Assembly: GCA_028724265.1 (NCBI GenBank)
Contig: JAQYDG010000004.1
Span: 675,634 to 739,633, forward strand
DNA from: Actinomycetaceae bacterium
Lineage (GTDB): Bacteria; Actinomycetota; Actinomycetes; Actinomycetales; Actinomycetaceae
DNA length: 64,000 nt
Direction: 5' to 3'
Part shown: one piece after another, positions 24,490 to 31,614 of the stretch
How the letters are laid out: the number at the start of each line of letters is the position of its first letter
How positions within the stretch are numbered: position 1 is the stretch's first letter
The notes under the pieces: generated by a model
Told to the model about the DNA's origin: nothing
Databases searched by the model: none
Seen by the model: the letters and a program-made list of their open reading frames with translations, nothing else
Made by a program: the position numbers and the translations under genes

Positions 24490-24677
24490 TGCTTGCCTCC
24501 CATGAGCTTGTCGATTTCCGCCGCAGGAATACGCCGCAAGCGTCCCGTCTTGAACGATCGGAGTACATGCCCGTCAATGAGGCGGCGTATTGTCCGTTGG
24601 GACACGCTCAACGCTTCCGCAGCCTCCGCTATCGATAAGGCCTTCCGATACTCGCGGGATGTGGTTGTGGTGCTCAT
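24486..24677 (-). CDS. Excisionase-family helix-turn-helix protein, 63 aa
   Basis: LSIAEAAEALSVSQRTIRRL followed by GHVLRSFKTGRLRRIPAAEI is the standard excisionase/MerR-like HTH_17 pattern. It may be the excisionase or an early regulator. No integrase is visible nearby to pair it with. Confidence 0.8.
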   Translation of the reverse strand: MSTTTTSREYRKALSIAEAAEALSVSQRTIRRLIDGHVLRSFKTGRLRRIPAAEIDKLMGGKQ

Positions 24678-25453
24678 TCCGCCGCCTCCAGTTCGTCCTG
24701 GCCGAGAAACAGGTCAATGAAGTATTGTTGGCCGCGCCCGGTGACTTTCGGCGTGCGGTTGACGGTCACATGCCCGTCCGCGTGAGTAATACTGGTTTCC
24801 TTGATCTCGAAAAGCCCATCCTCCATAGCTCGCTGTGTCGGCATGTTGTAGTCCGAGCGTTTCCCGCTAATCAGATATCCGTGGGTACGCATCCACGCGA
24901 AAAGCCGATTCTGACCAATGTTGATACCATTGCCTTTCAAGATTTTCGCGAGCTCACCAACAAGAATGCTGGTTTCCGCAGTGGCGACACTATCGGCAAA
25001 CAGGACTTTCGGTGCCTGTGCTTGGATAGTGGCTTCCGCTGCCTGGCGTGCCTCACGTTCTGTCTTCAACTGTGTGGCGAGCTGGATGAGGAAGTCTGGG
25101 CTGGTTAATGCTTCTTCGAGCGTGTGGTCTGTCATGTATGCGCCGTGGCGGCGTATTGCCGGGAGTACTTCATGCGTCACCCAACGGCGGAACGGTTTCG
25201 CTTGCTCGGATGTGCTGCGCATAATGGCTGAGTAGAGGCCTTCCTCAGTGACATGCGACATATTCTGCTCGCCTCCAAGGGTTCGCCATTTTGACAACCC
25301 CTTTTCGTCCTCATCGAGGTAACGCGTCATTGAGTCTGCCCGCTCGTATCCGAGAATGGGCGCGACATCCTTCGCAACGAAAATAATCGTCCCGTCTTCT
25401 TCTCGTGCACGGACTTCGGTATTGTTGTACATAAAGGGACTCAATTGTGACAT
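24674..25453 (-). CDS. Phage antirepressor, BRO-N plus KilAC, 259 aa
   Basis: BRO-N domain, residues 1-105 (FVAKDVAPILGYERADSMTR, HVTEEGLYSAIMRS, FRRWVTHEVLPAIRRHGAYM). Coiled linker (EEALTSPDFLIQLATQLKTE). KilAC-type C-terminus (ILVGELAKILKGNGINIGQN, RTHGYLISGKRSDYNMPTQ). Likely controls the lytic switch by opposing the repressor. First gene of the rightward-read early operon after the Cro-like gene. Confidence 0.93.
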   Translation of the reverse strand: MSQLSPFMYNNTEVRAREEDGTIIFVAKDVAPILGYERADSMTRYLDEDEKGLSKWRTLGGEQNMSHVTEEGLYSAIMRSTSEQAKPFRRWVTHEVLPAIRRHGAYMTDHTLEEALTSPDFLIQLATQLKTEREARQAAEATIQAQAPKVLFADSVATAETSILVGELAKILKGNGINIGQNRLFAWMRTHGYLISGKRSDYNMPTQRAMEDGLFEIKETSITHADGHVTVNRTPKVTGRGQQYFIDLFLGQDELEAAE

Positions 25454-25489
25454 TTTGCTTTCCTTTCTATTGGCCGTCTAGGATGCCGC

Positions 25490-25723
25490 CTAGGCGGCCT
25501 GTTTTGACTGACTGACGGCTTCCTCAGCCCTACGAACCAGAGTTGAAGCTCTGACGCCAAGTACTTGTGAGATTTTTTCGATTTGGTCAGTGTCAAGTGG
25601 CGTTATTTCTTGCGATATCTTTCTCCACAGTGTGACTTCTGAAATGCCCGATCTTGCGGATATCTCTGACATCGGGATTTTTTGTCTCGCTGCTTCGGCT
25701 CGAATCTCTGCCGCTACACTCAT
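25490..25723 (-). CDS. Cro-like XRE regulator, 77 aa
   Basis: Start at MSVAAEIRAEAARQKIP; upstream in-frame codons cross the operator region and are excluded. HTH at residues ~16-37 (MSEISARSGISEVTLWRKIS) plus ITPLDTDQIEKISQVLGV. Divergent to the CI-like gene across palindromic operators, the standard Cro position. Confidence 0.85.
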   Translation of the reverse strand: MSVAAEIRAEAARQKIPMSEISARSGISEVTLWRKISQEITPLDTDQIEKISQVLGVRASTLVRRAEEAVSQSKQAA

Positions 25724-25737
25724 CACACCCCCTTCAC

Positions 25738-25789
25738 TTTCAATATTGAAATCCTTCTGATGCATGAGTGTAATTTCATTATTGAAATT
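25738..25789. promoter_or_regulatory. Lysogeny-switch operators
   Basis: Two similar palindromes lie between the divergent repressor genes: TTTCAATATTGAAA (25738-25751, perfect) and AATTTCA-TTAT-TGAAATT (25772-25789, perfect seven-base arms). Both share the half-site TTTCA/TGAAA and their centres are 36 bases apart, which suits two repressor dimers on the same face region. Confidence 0.8.
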
Positions 25790-25836
25790 ATGCAAGCTGC
25801 ATTGACGCCGCAATTGCAATACAGAAAGATAGAAGT

Positions 25837-26280
25837 ATGGACAATCAAGGAAAGCCGCGCCAAAACGTGACACAACTAACTATCGAAATAGTGAGTGTCA
25901 TTGCTGATTTACGAGATCAGGCAGGACTTGAAAACACCGATCTTTCCGAAAAGACAGGAATTAGCACGTCGAGTCTTTCGAGAATGTTCACAGGCAAGCG
26001 CGTTCCAGATATTAATGAAGTCGAACTGCTTGCGTCAGTATTTGCCTTACGCACCTCAGACATCATTGAGCGTGCTGAGGATCGTCTTGCTTCCGCCGCC
26101 TCCACTACTCAGCCTGACGAGTCCGCGTTGAGTGTCGAGTTCACAGACCCCGCAGCCTACGACGCGGCGGTCCAAGCCAAACTCGCCGCCATCGAACAAG
26201 GCGACTACGACTTCGCCGCCTACACACCCGAAATCACCGAACCCGACGAAAACGACGACACCTACTGGGAACCCGCATAA
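25837..26280 (+). CDS. CI-like XRE repressor, 147 aa
   Basis: N-terminal HTH (residues ~25-60: NTDLSEKTGISTSSLSRMF, then GKRVPDINEVELLASVFALR). The C-terminal half is acidic and disordered, ending EPDENDDTYWEPA, and has no LexA-type Ser-Lys peptidase. That points to inactivation by a route other than RecA self-cleavage, for instance the antirepressor or the ImmA protease encoded at 28438. Confidence 0.85.
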   Translation: MDNQGKPRQNVTQLTIEIVSVIADLRDQAGLENTDLSEKTGISTSSLSRMFTGKRVPDINEVELLASVFALRTSDIIERAEDRLASAASTTQPDESALSVEFTDPAAYDAAVQAKLAAIEQGDYDFAAYTPEITEPDENDDTYWEPA

Positions 26281-26372
26281 CCCGCCACACACCAGCCACG
26301 CACACCACTACGACACAAAGAAAAGACCCATGCCACCAATCGTTAATGCAAGTACTCGGTGAGGAAAACTTC

Positions 26373-26747
26373 ATGCAACACCTCACCACTATCGCCCCAG
26401 ACGGCGACGACGAACGCATGGTATGGCTTCGCCTAAAAATATCAACAGATTTTCGCCCGCGATCAGCACGCGAACGCGTCGATGTTTTCCTTGACGATCA
26501 CCGTGTCGGGTGGCTATCCGACACCCAGTCCGCGAACATGCTTCCACTCGTGCATTTCCTCAACGATCACGGTAAGCAGCCTGTAGCGCGAGGAGTCGTT
26601 GGCGGTTCTGCCCTGAAAGCAGAACTCGTCCTGTACGTTGTGCGTGCCAGTGAAGTCTCCCGTGAATGGATAGAATCACAAGGCGGTTCGCCCTCTGGGC
26701 GAGCGTCGTCCCGCCCAGAATTCATGTGGGACGACGATACCGACTAA
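26373..26747 (+). CDS. Hypothetical protein downstream of the repressor, 124 aa
   Basis: Start at MQHLTTIAPDGDDERMVW behind GAGG; an upstream ATG at 26346 is an alternative. The core RVDVFLDDHRVGWLSDTQSA ... FLNDHGKQPVARGVVG ... LKAELVLYVVRASE is a pattern I associate with small actinobacterial domains of unknown function. Same strand as the repressor, so probably expressed in the lysogen. Confidence 0.65.
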   Translation: MQHLTTIAPDGDDERMVWLRLKISTDFRPRSARERVDVFLDDHRVGWLSDTQSANMLPLVHFLNDHGKQPVARGVVGGSALKAELVLYVVRASEVSREWIESQGGSPSGRASSRPEFMWDDDTD

Positions 26748-26774
26748 AAACCAGCCAGCCGCCGGACAGGCGAT

Positions 26775-27698
26775 CTACTCGTCCTCGTCCGGCAGCATAT
26801 CATTATCAAAGAGAAGAACTGTCTGCACGGGCGCGGGAATATGCTCATAGACTTTCGTGATCGTCTTATCGAGCTTCAACTGCCCGTCAGCACGCTTCAC
26901 CTGCCGTTCCTTCATCTGGACAACAAGCTGGTCGCCCTCCGCGAACCGAACCGAGCGAGACGTTATCCGCGCTTTAAACTCTTCATCATCCATCAGCGCG
27001 GTAAATGTGCTACCACCATCAGTAAAACGCCACCGATAATTCCCCTGCAACGTCAACTGCACGATCTCCACGGTCAAGCGACGCGACGATTCTGACTGCA
27101 CAACCTCATCGCCCTCGGGGATAGCAAAAGCCTTAATATCTTCTTTCACCAAACTCAGGCGCGCATCCCCCGAGCTCTCAACGGTAATCTCGTCAACACC
27201 GTCTCGCGCTAGTGGCTCCGCGAACTCTTGCGCATGCTTCCTGAATTCCAGATTCTCCGCAAGACTCACAGACTTTCTCGGAACAATAAGCTGTGTCCCG
27301 TCAGCCCACTCAACAATGACTGTCCCATCCCGGGTCGGGCGGCGGGTCGGATGCTTCCCGTGTACAGCGGCTCCCTTGATGAGCTTCACTGCGCCCACCA
27401 GGAGTGTACCCAGACCCACTACGTTGAGAGTCCCCTCCACTGGCTGCGACGTGAACGCGTCGAGGAGCCCTTCCATGAATGTTGTGGTGGAGACGAGCTG
27501 CACAATGAATGATCCGGGCTCTGTGGCTGTGATCTGTATGGATGGTGTGGATGCGCCCGGGTCGGCGTGCTCTTGTGTGGACTTAAGGACGTCGGCGAAG
27601 GCGAGCAGGGCAGGTGCGAGGATCCGCACATCGATTGAATGATTATCGAAAGCGGATCCTATGAATCGCAGGCTGAATTCTTCATCAACTCTCTGCAT
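26775..27698 (-). CDS. Unknown 307 aa protein, gene D of cassette copy 2
   Basis: No family I can name. The N-terminal half has MQRVDEEFSLRFIGSAFDNH, SIDVRILAPALLAFADVLKS and a hydrophobic glycine-rich stretch LNVVGLGTLLVGAVKLIKGA (~residues 90-110) that may insert in a membrane. The C-terminal half is beta-rich (GNYRWRFTDGGSTFTALMDD). It follows the cassette HTH gene by 48 bases on the same strand and is likely cotranscribed with it. A second copy of its first ~23 codons, together with the end of an HTH gene, survives at 30333-30534, showing the pair has moved or duplicated together. Confidence 0.75.
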   Translation of the reverse strand: MQRVDEEFSLRFIGSAFDNHSIDVRILAPALLAFADVLKSTQEHADPGASTPSIQITATEPGSFIVQLVSTTTFMEGLLDAFTSQPVEGTLNVVGLGTLLVGAVKLIKGAAVHGKHPTRRPTRDGTVIVEWADGTQLIVPRKSVSLAENLEFRKHAQEFAEPLARDGVDEITVESSGDARLSLVKEDIKAFAIPEGDEVVQSESSRRLTVEIVQLTLQGNYRWRFTDGGSTFTALMDDEEFKARITSRSVRFAEGDQLVVQMKERQVKRADGQLKLDKTITKVYEHIPAPVQTVLLFDNDMLPDEDE

Positions 27699-27746
27699 CG
27701 CACCACCATCACGCTCATGTTCTCCAGCCAGTCTAGTGCAGGCGCG

Positions 27747-27959
27747 TTATCTGTGGAGGTCTGTGCGGGCTCCGCGGCCTGGACGGTTCGCCTGCCACGC
27801 ATCAATCGTCTCGGGGAGCCAGCCGCGCACGGCGCGCCGCCCGATCCCAACAAGGGCATCAGGCTCTGGTAGGAGGCCTTTATGCAGGTAGGAGCGTACA
27901 GTTCCTGAGCCGATCCCGATACGCTCCGCAAATTCTTTCACACCCAAATACTCGATCAC
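27747..27959 (-). CDS. Cassette copy 2, gene C: AlpA/MerR-like HTH protein, 70 aa
   Basis: GTG start overlapping the stop of gene B (GTGA). MIEYLGVKEFAERIGIGSGT then VRSYLHKGLLPEPDA and GWLPETIDAW: clear paralogue of the 19676-19921 protein. The HTH begins at residue ~4. Likely a regulator within its four-gene unit. Confidence 0.82.
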   Translation of the reverse strand: MIEYLGVKEFAERIGIGSGTVRSYLHKGLLPEPDALVGIGRRAVRGWLPETIDAWQANRPGRGARTDLHR

Positions 27960-28111
27960 TGATGCTCCTTGATTGCGATGACGAGTGCTGACGCGCCAGC
28001 GAGGAACGCCGCGACACCACTCAACAGTCCGACGGTCGCATCTTGAGTGCGTGTTGCGTTCACCCCGAAAACAAACGCTGCCACAATCGCAATGATTGCT
28101 TTCTTATTCAT
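27956..28111 (-). CDS. Cassette copy 2, gene B: 51 aa small membrane protein
   Basis: MNKKAIIAIVAAFVFGVNAT and a second helix with GLLSGVAAFLAGASALVIAI. Two membrane-spanning stretches with a short polar link, the same layout as the 53 aa protein of copy 1. Overlaps gene C by four bases. Too short for routine gene finders but supported by the paralogy and tight coupling. Confidence 0.72.
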   Translation of the reverse strand: MNKKAIIAIVAAFVFGVNATRTQDATVGLLSGVAAFLAGASALVIAIKEHQ

Positions 28112-28143
28112 AATCTCGTAGATTGAATCCAGGAAGGGGAGCC

Positions 28144-28159
28144 CCAGCCCGAAGGCTGG
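28144..28159 (-). promoter_or_regulatory. UUCG-loop hairpin between cassette genes A and B, copy 2
   Basis: On the minus strand CCAGCC-TTCG-GGCTGG, a six-base GC stem closed by C-G around the very stable UUCG tetraloop, 13 bases after gene A. Equivalent in place to the hairpin of copy 1 though the sequence differs. Confidence 0.6.
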
Positions 28160-28172
28160 AGCCGGACATTAC

Positions 28173-28280
28173 CTAGTCCTTATTGTTTTTTCCTTCTTGG
28201 TGTTTCAGAGCTACAACCAGGGCTGCTATCCCTGCAAGCAATTGTCCGAGACCACCAAGAAAATTTCCTGGATCTATCAT
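28173..28280 (-). CDS. Cassette copy 2, gene A: 35 aa hydrophobic peptide
   Basis: MIDPGNFLGGLGQLLAGIAA then a Lys/Asn-rich tail, preceded by a perfect GGAAGGAGGTGAAC ribosome-binding site. Single membrane helix with charged C-terminus. Paralogous to the 37 aa peptide at 19335 (shared GLG-L-AGIAAL). Own consensus promoter upstream. Confidence 0.75.
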   Translation of the reverse strand: MIDPGNFLGGLGQLLAGIAALVVALKHQEGKNNKD

Positions 28281-28304
28281 GTTCACCTCCTTCCAACACC
28301 CATA

Positions 28305-28333
28305 ACTATAGATGGTTACATTACTTTTGTCAA
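28305..28333 (-). promoter_or_regulatory. Consensus sigma70 promoter of cassette copy 2
   Basis: On the minus strand TTGACA (28333-28328), 17-base spacer, TATAGT (28310-28305). The -35 is perfect and the -10 nearly so. GTGGT/ACCAC inverted repeat arms (28336-28340 and 28349-28353) lie just upstream of the -35 and could be a regulator site. Confidence 0.8.
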
Positions 28334-28437
28334 GTGGTATGTTCAAACCACTACACACCCAACAATAACTTTTCAGCACCAGCACGCCGAAAACACGCCA
28401 GCCAAAAGTGCTGCAATTTCCTGCCACCACCGGCATG

Positions 28438-28863
28438 TACGATCAAGACATGACACTCGACGAGCTCATCACCGCATGCGCCAACGAAGGCACACACGTC
28501 GTCTTTAAACCATTCCCATACCCCGGCGCATACTATGCCGCCCACAACCTCATCATCATCAACTCACGCAACACAGCCATCCAACAACGCTGCACTCTCG
28601 CCCACGAATACGTCCACGCTCTCATGGGGCACTCTGGACACCAAAAACCCAGCATCGAAAAGAAAGTGACCACACGCGCCGCACTCCTGCTTATCGCATC
28701 TGTTGACTACCGCGACGCCGAACTCCTCTACGGCACGGACGAAGAACAGATAGCACGAGAACTCGACGTAACCTTGGATATTCTCCACGCCTATAAAGAG
28801 ACGCTCGCCGAAATTCCCGTATCCCCCACGTATCCCCCAAACGCGCACTCGCAATCAGAGTAG
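28438..28863 (+). CDS. ImmA/IrrE-family metallopeptidase, 141 aa
   Basis: Zinc site LAHEYVHALMGH (HExxH, ~residue 53) preceded by AHNLIIINSRNTAIQQRCT, the usual ImmA/IrrE order. Start taken at MYDQDMTLDELITA; a Met ten codons upstream is possible. Divergent from cassette copy 2. In many prophages and ICEs such a protease cleaves the repressor after DNA damage, which would suit the CI-like protein here that lacks a peptidase domain. Confidence 0.88.
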   Translation, partial: YDQDMTLDELITACANEGTHVVFKPFPYPGAYYAAHNLIIINSRNTAIQQRCTLAHEYVHALMGHSGHQKPSIEKKVTTRAALLLIASVDYRDAELLYGTDEEQIARELDVTLDILHAYKETLAEIPVSPTYPPNAHSQSE

Positions 28864-28923
28864 ATACCTCGTTTTCGGCAGTACACCAACGGAAAGTAAG
28901 GATCGCAGAGCACGCAATTTAGA

Positions 28924-28946
28924 GGGTTCGAATCTCCCTACCTCCG
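28924..28946 (+). other. tRNA-Ser-like 3' end, possible phage attachment site
   Basis: GGTTCGAATC (T-loop) followed by TACCTCCG, which equals the 3' acceptor strand and G73 discriminator of a serine tRNA with a 5' GGAGGTA end. No tRNA body precedes it and the T-stem has an A-C mismatch, so it is a fragment. Phages integrating in tRNA genes leave such a fragment at one end. No integrase is seen nearby. The rest of 28864-29034 holds nothing else I can name. Confidence 0.4.
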
Positions 28947-29034
28947 CTTCGCGGCTTGCCCGAGTTTTCCGCCCGGTCAAGCCATTTTTATTGCTATCAC
29001 GCGGAAACCATCAATTACGCACCATCGCGGCGCA

Positions 29035-29068
29035 TAAGAAAACCCCGCACACACTCACGTGTACGGGG
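29035..29068 (-). terminator. Probable intrinsic terminator
   Basis: On the minus strand CCCCGTACAC and GTGTGCGGGG arms (29068-29059 and 29052-29043; one mismatch) are followed by TTTTCTT. It lies downstream of the decayed minus-strand genes at 29185-29577. Confidence 0.65.
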
Positions 29069-29184
29069 CCACAAACAGAAATTCCACGCCAGGCGATACG
29101 AAAATAAGTAACTCTGAACCTACTTAGAACGCACACTCATGATCGTGTAGATTTGCGTGCACCATTAAAATCGAGCGATTCAAG

Positions 29185-29481
29185 CTAATCTCCGGCCGGA
29201 GGACGATAGTTCAGTTTTCGCTTCACGTACTCCTGAATTTCCTCAGGATGAATCTCTGTTTGATACGCAGCGATAACAGAGAACTCTTCACCTTCGTCAC
29301 CAAAAGAATCGAGCGGAGCATAATCTGTACGAGCGCTTAGCACCTCCTCCGCTCTTTCTACAGAAAATCCCCCGAAGAAGAGCGCGTATTTTCGTACTTC
29401 ATTTATTGACTCAATACACCGCCGTCCCGTTTGGCATTAGTCCAAGAACGACTCGATGCCCCTAACCATGTCGACTGACAT
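29185..29481 (-). pseudogene. Decayed gene with in-frame stop, ~98 codons
   Basis: ATG at 29481 opens MSVDMVRGIESFLD, then TAA (29439-29437), after which the same frame continues CQTGRRCIESINEV ... KYALFFGGFSVERAEEV ... SVIAAYQTEIHPEEIQEYV to a TAG at 29187-29185. The protein-like character after the stop suggests a nonsense mutation. No family recognised; it may be a small antitoxin or host protein at the prophage boundary. Confidence 0.5.
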
Positions 29482-29482
29482 A

Positions 29483-29577
29483 CTAAGCAGCATCGACTTC
29501 ATTCAAAGTAGCACTATCAACGCGGTCTTTCACAAAGAACGCTAAATTTACGGATTTATGGGAAGCTGATCACTCAT
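29483..29577 (-). pseudogene. Decayed small gene upstream of the previous one
   Basis: ATG at 29577 follows GTAAGG and gives MSDQLPINP; a shift of frame then gives VNLAFFVKDRVDSATLNEV and a TAG at 29485-29483, next to the ATG of the following remnant. Looks like a short coupled partner gene with a one-base indel. Weak evidence because of its size. The stretch 29578-29728 holds no other gene that I see. Confidence 0.3.
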
Positions 29578-29728
29578 CCTTACTTTTTGATGATCAGAAA
29601 AACATACTCCAGTACCACTTCAGCACAGAAGACCCCTCAAGAATCGTGTTTTATTCTTCGGTTCAGCGACATATGTTGTGGCCTACCGTCGTCACTACTA
29701 GAATGTTTATAGTACTAGACTCTTACTG

Positions 29729-29734
29729 TATACT
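29729..29734 (+). promoter_or_regulatory. TATACT -10 element close to a start codon
   Basis: Perfect-type -10 hexamer 17 bases before the GTG at 29752. No clear -35 and no Shine-Dalgarno, so the transcript may be nearly leaderless, which is common in actinobacteria. Confidence 0.4.
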
Positions 29735-29751
29735 AGTATATACCTTATGGT

Positions 29752-30147
29752 GTGAAGAAGAAAGATCTGATGAAACATCTCGACGTGAACGCAACACGCT
29801 CAGGAAAATGGTGGGTAGGATTCTTCACACTCGATGGGCACGAACACGGCACCCAAGCCCACACATTAAAACAACTCGAATCCATGGTGAAAGACGCCGC
29901 CGCACTCCTCACTGATAGGCCAATCGACGACTTCACCGTCACCATTCGCACCACCGACAACGAGATCACTGACCTCGTCACACAATACGAAAAATCTTCC
30001 GCCCAAGCAGCCAGCGCACGCTCCCAACTCGCTCTCGCATCCCGCACAGCAGTCACCCGCATGCGCGAAAAAGGCCTCACCATGGAAGACATCGGCCAAA
30101 TCCTCGGACTCACAAAAGGCCGCATCTCACAACTCGCACGCGCCTAA
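29752..30147 (+). CDS. HicB-like protein with C-terminal HTH, 131 aa
   Basis: GTG start. N-terminal HicB-like partial RNase H fold (SGKWWVGFFTLDGHEHGTQA, LKQLESMVKDAAALLTDRPI). The C-terminal sigma-like HTH (VTRMREKGLTMEDIGQILGL, TKGRISQLARA) is a complete DNA-binding motif. No HicA toxin gene lies beside it, so it is either an orphan regulator or half of a lost toxin-antitoxin pair. Confidence 0.75.
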   Translation: MKKKDLMKHLDVNATRSGKWWVGFFTLDGHEHGTQAHTLKQLESMVKDAAALLTDRPIDDFTVTIRTTDNEITDLVTQYEKSSAQAASARSQLALASRTAVTRMREKGLTMEDIGQILGLTKGRISQLARA

Positions 30148-30182
30148 CAAGCGCGAATCCTCAAGACGATCGCGGACAGCCA

Positions 30183-30340
30183 ACAATGACAAGTCAACAA
30201 AGACAGAACTAACCACCACCCGACGCCGTCACCGGGTAGCCTCCCGCCGCAAAGTTCGGGCGGCTGCCCACTACGTTTGGCCAGTGCACAACACACCGCG
30301 TCAGCTAAGGACACCGCTCCGACCTGGACATTATCCGCAC
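30183..30340 (+). pseudogene. Remnant of cassette gene C (copy-1 type) with internal deletion
   Basis: CAATGAC near 30184 matches the gene B/gene C overlap of copy 1. About 75 bases are then missing, and from 30211 the sequence follows copy 1 again (CCACCACCCGACGCC; CACAACACACCGCGT; GGACATTATCCGCAC) with many substitutions and no open frame. Confidence 0.75.
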
Positions 30341-30534
30341 ATCGATTGAATGCTTTTCGAAAGCGGATCCTATGAATCACAGGCTGAATTCTTCGTCAAC
30401 TCTCTGCATCGCACCACCATCACGCTCATGTTCTCCAGCCAGGAGAGCGCCGGCATGCTATCCATGGAGGTCTGTGCGGGATCCCTTGCGCCGGGGAGGT
30501 TCGCTTGCCAGGCGTCAATCATCTCAGGCAGTCA
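30333..30534 (-). pseudogene. Remnant of cassette genes C and D (copy-2 type)
   Basis: Closely repeats 27622-27815: the 5' end of the 307 aa gene (MQRVDEEFSLRFIGSAF with few changes), the intergenic spacer and the 3' end of the HTH gene. Joined to the previous remnant at the shared bases ATCCGCACA. The remaining gap 30535-30798 contains only an inverted repeat. Confidence 0.85.
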
Positions 30535-30613
30535 TCTTCTTTTCCTTTCATGAAGTGCAGCGTAGAGATGGTGTGTACCCATGGAGAACGCGCAGAAAAA
30601 CGCGTTAACATGC

Positions 30614-30655
30614 GCGTGAGGAGCTGCCCTCTCTACCGAAGACAACTCCTCACGC
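30614..30655. repeat. 10-bp inverted repeat
   Basis: GCGTGAGGAG (30614-30623) and CTCCTCACGC (30646-30655) are perfect arms with a 22-base loop in an otherwise gene-free stretch. May be a structured RNA or a leftover end sequence; no U-tract. Confidence 0.5.
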
Positions 30656-30798
30656 AATATACGTATAACGAGACACTCGCCTCAGACGGCTACAGACCAT
30701 AACAGTCAAGACCGGCAAGCAGCTACAAACCATACCAGTTAGGACCGCTTGCGCTTCAAGTGTAACCACAAAGTCTCAAGAAAAACTAGTGTTATTAA

Positions 30799-31512
30799 CT
30801 AGTGCTTCGCTGTACGAATATTCATCAAGTAGGTAGACCTATCATCAAACGAATCCACCTGATACTTCTTTTGAATGAAACGGACTAATTGGCTTTTGGG
30901 ACTGTCACTGTCAAGTTGCGCTGCCGTCATATGTGCCTTCGCTTTTCTCTCATAGTTCACAGCACCGGAAATAATATCAGCAAGCTGTAGCTCCATACTC
31001 GCTTGGGAATCGAAATCCATCGCTCCGACAATCCCCAGACCCCCAAGCTTGTCATTCACTTTTCGCTTCACAGCTTCAGCAAGGGAAAATCCACAAGGGG
31101 TTGTGATTACATCCATCACCAGCGTCCCTAAATCGCCAACGCGGAAATTACCAAGGACGAGTTGTGTGGCTAAGTCCGCCTGGGCTTTCCACGTGGGTCG
31201 ATCACCAAACTGGTCGGAATTACGGGAATCGAGAACAAATGCAGCAAGCAGCGTCCGTGTAGAAACCGCCGCATCAATCATGGCGCAATATGCAGGTAGA
31301 GTATCTTTCTTCACCTTTGTGAACTTAAATTCACTCTTGAAATTGTATCGCTCACGTACATGTCGAAGTTCCCAGGAAAGACGCCCAGGAAGATATGTCT
31401 TTGCAAGCCCGACAACAAAAAACTTTCCCGCAGACGATTTCGAACCTGATTCATCAAGATAAAAAGTTGCCGTTCTGTGTCGTCTGGAGGGAAGCTTCTT
31501 GCAGGGATTCAC
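30799..31512 (-). CDS. DUF3800 domain protein, 237 aa
   Basis: ATFYLDESGSKSS at the N-terminus and the later MDFDSQASMELQLADIISGA with conserved acidic residues match the DUF3800 pattern (YxDESG then QxADxxxG), an RNase H-like fold. Often found on mobile islands and sometimes near defence genes; the biological role is unknown. Between the prophage boundary and the sugar cluster. Confidence 0.85.
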   Translation of the reverse strand: MNPCKKLPSRRHRTATFYLDESGSKSSAGKFFVVGLAKTYLPGRLSWELRHVRERYNFKSEFKFTKVKKDTLPAYCAMIDAAVSTRTLLAAFVLDSRNSDQFGDRPTWKAQADLATQLVLGNFRVGDLGTLVMDVITTPCGFSLAEAVKRKVNDKLGGLGIVGAMDFDSQASMELQLADIISGAVNYERKAKAHMTAAQLDSDSPKSQLVRFIQKKYQVDSFDDRSTYLMNIRTAKH

Positions 31513-31614
31513 GCTCTAATTTTACTGCTATGATGTGCAGATTTCTGCTCATCCACGCCTAGATAAAAGGTTGAACAAACGGAGCTTTGCATGCTGTACA
31601 CCACTTACCACGCG

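Noticed and set aside
28924..28946. Functional tRNA gene
   Set aside because: Only the T-loop and acceptor 3' strand are present; no D arm or anticodon arm upstream and the T-stem has a mismatch.
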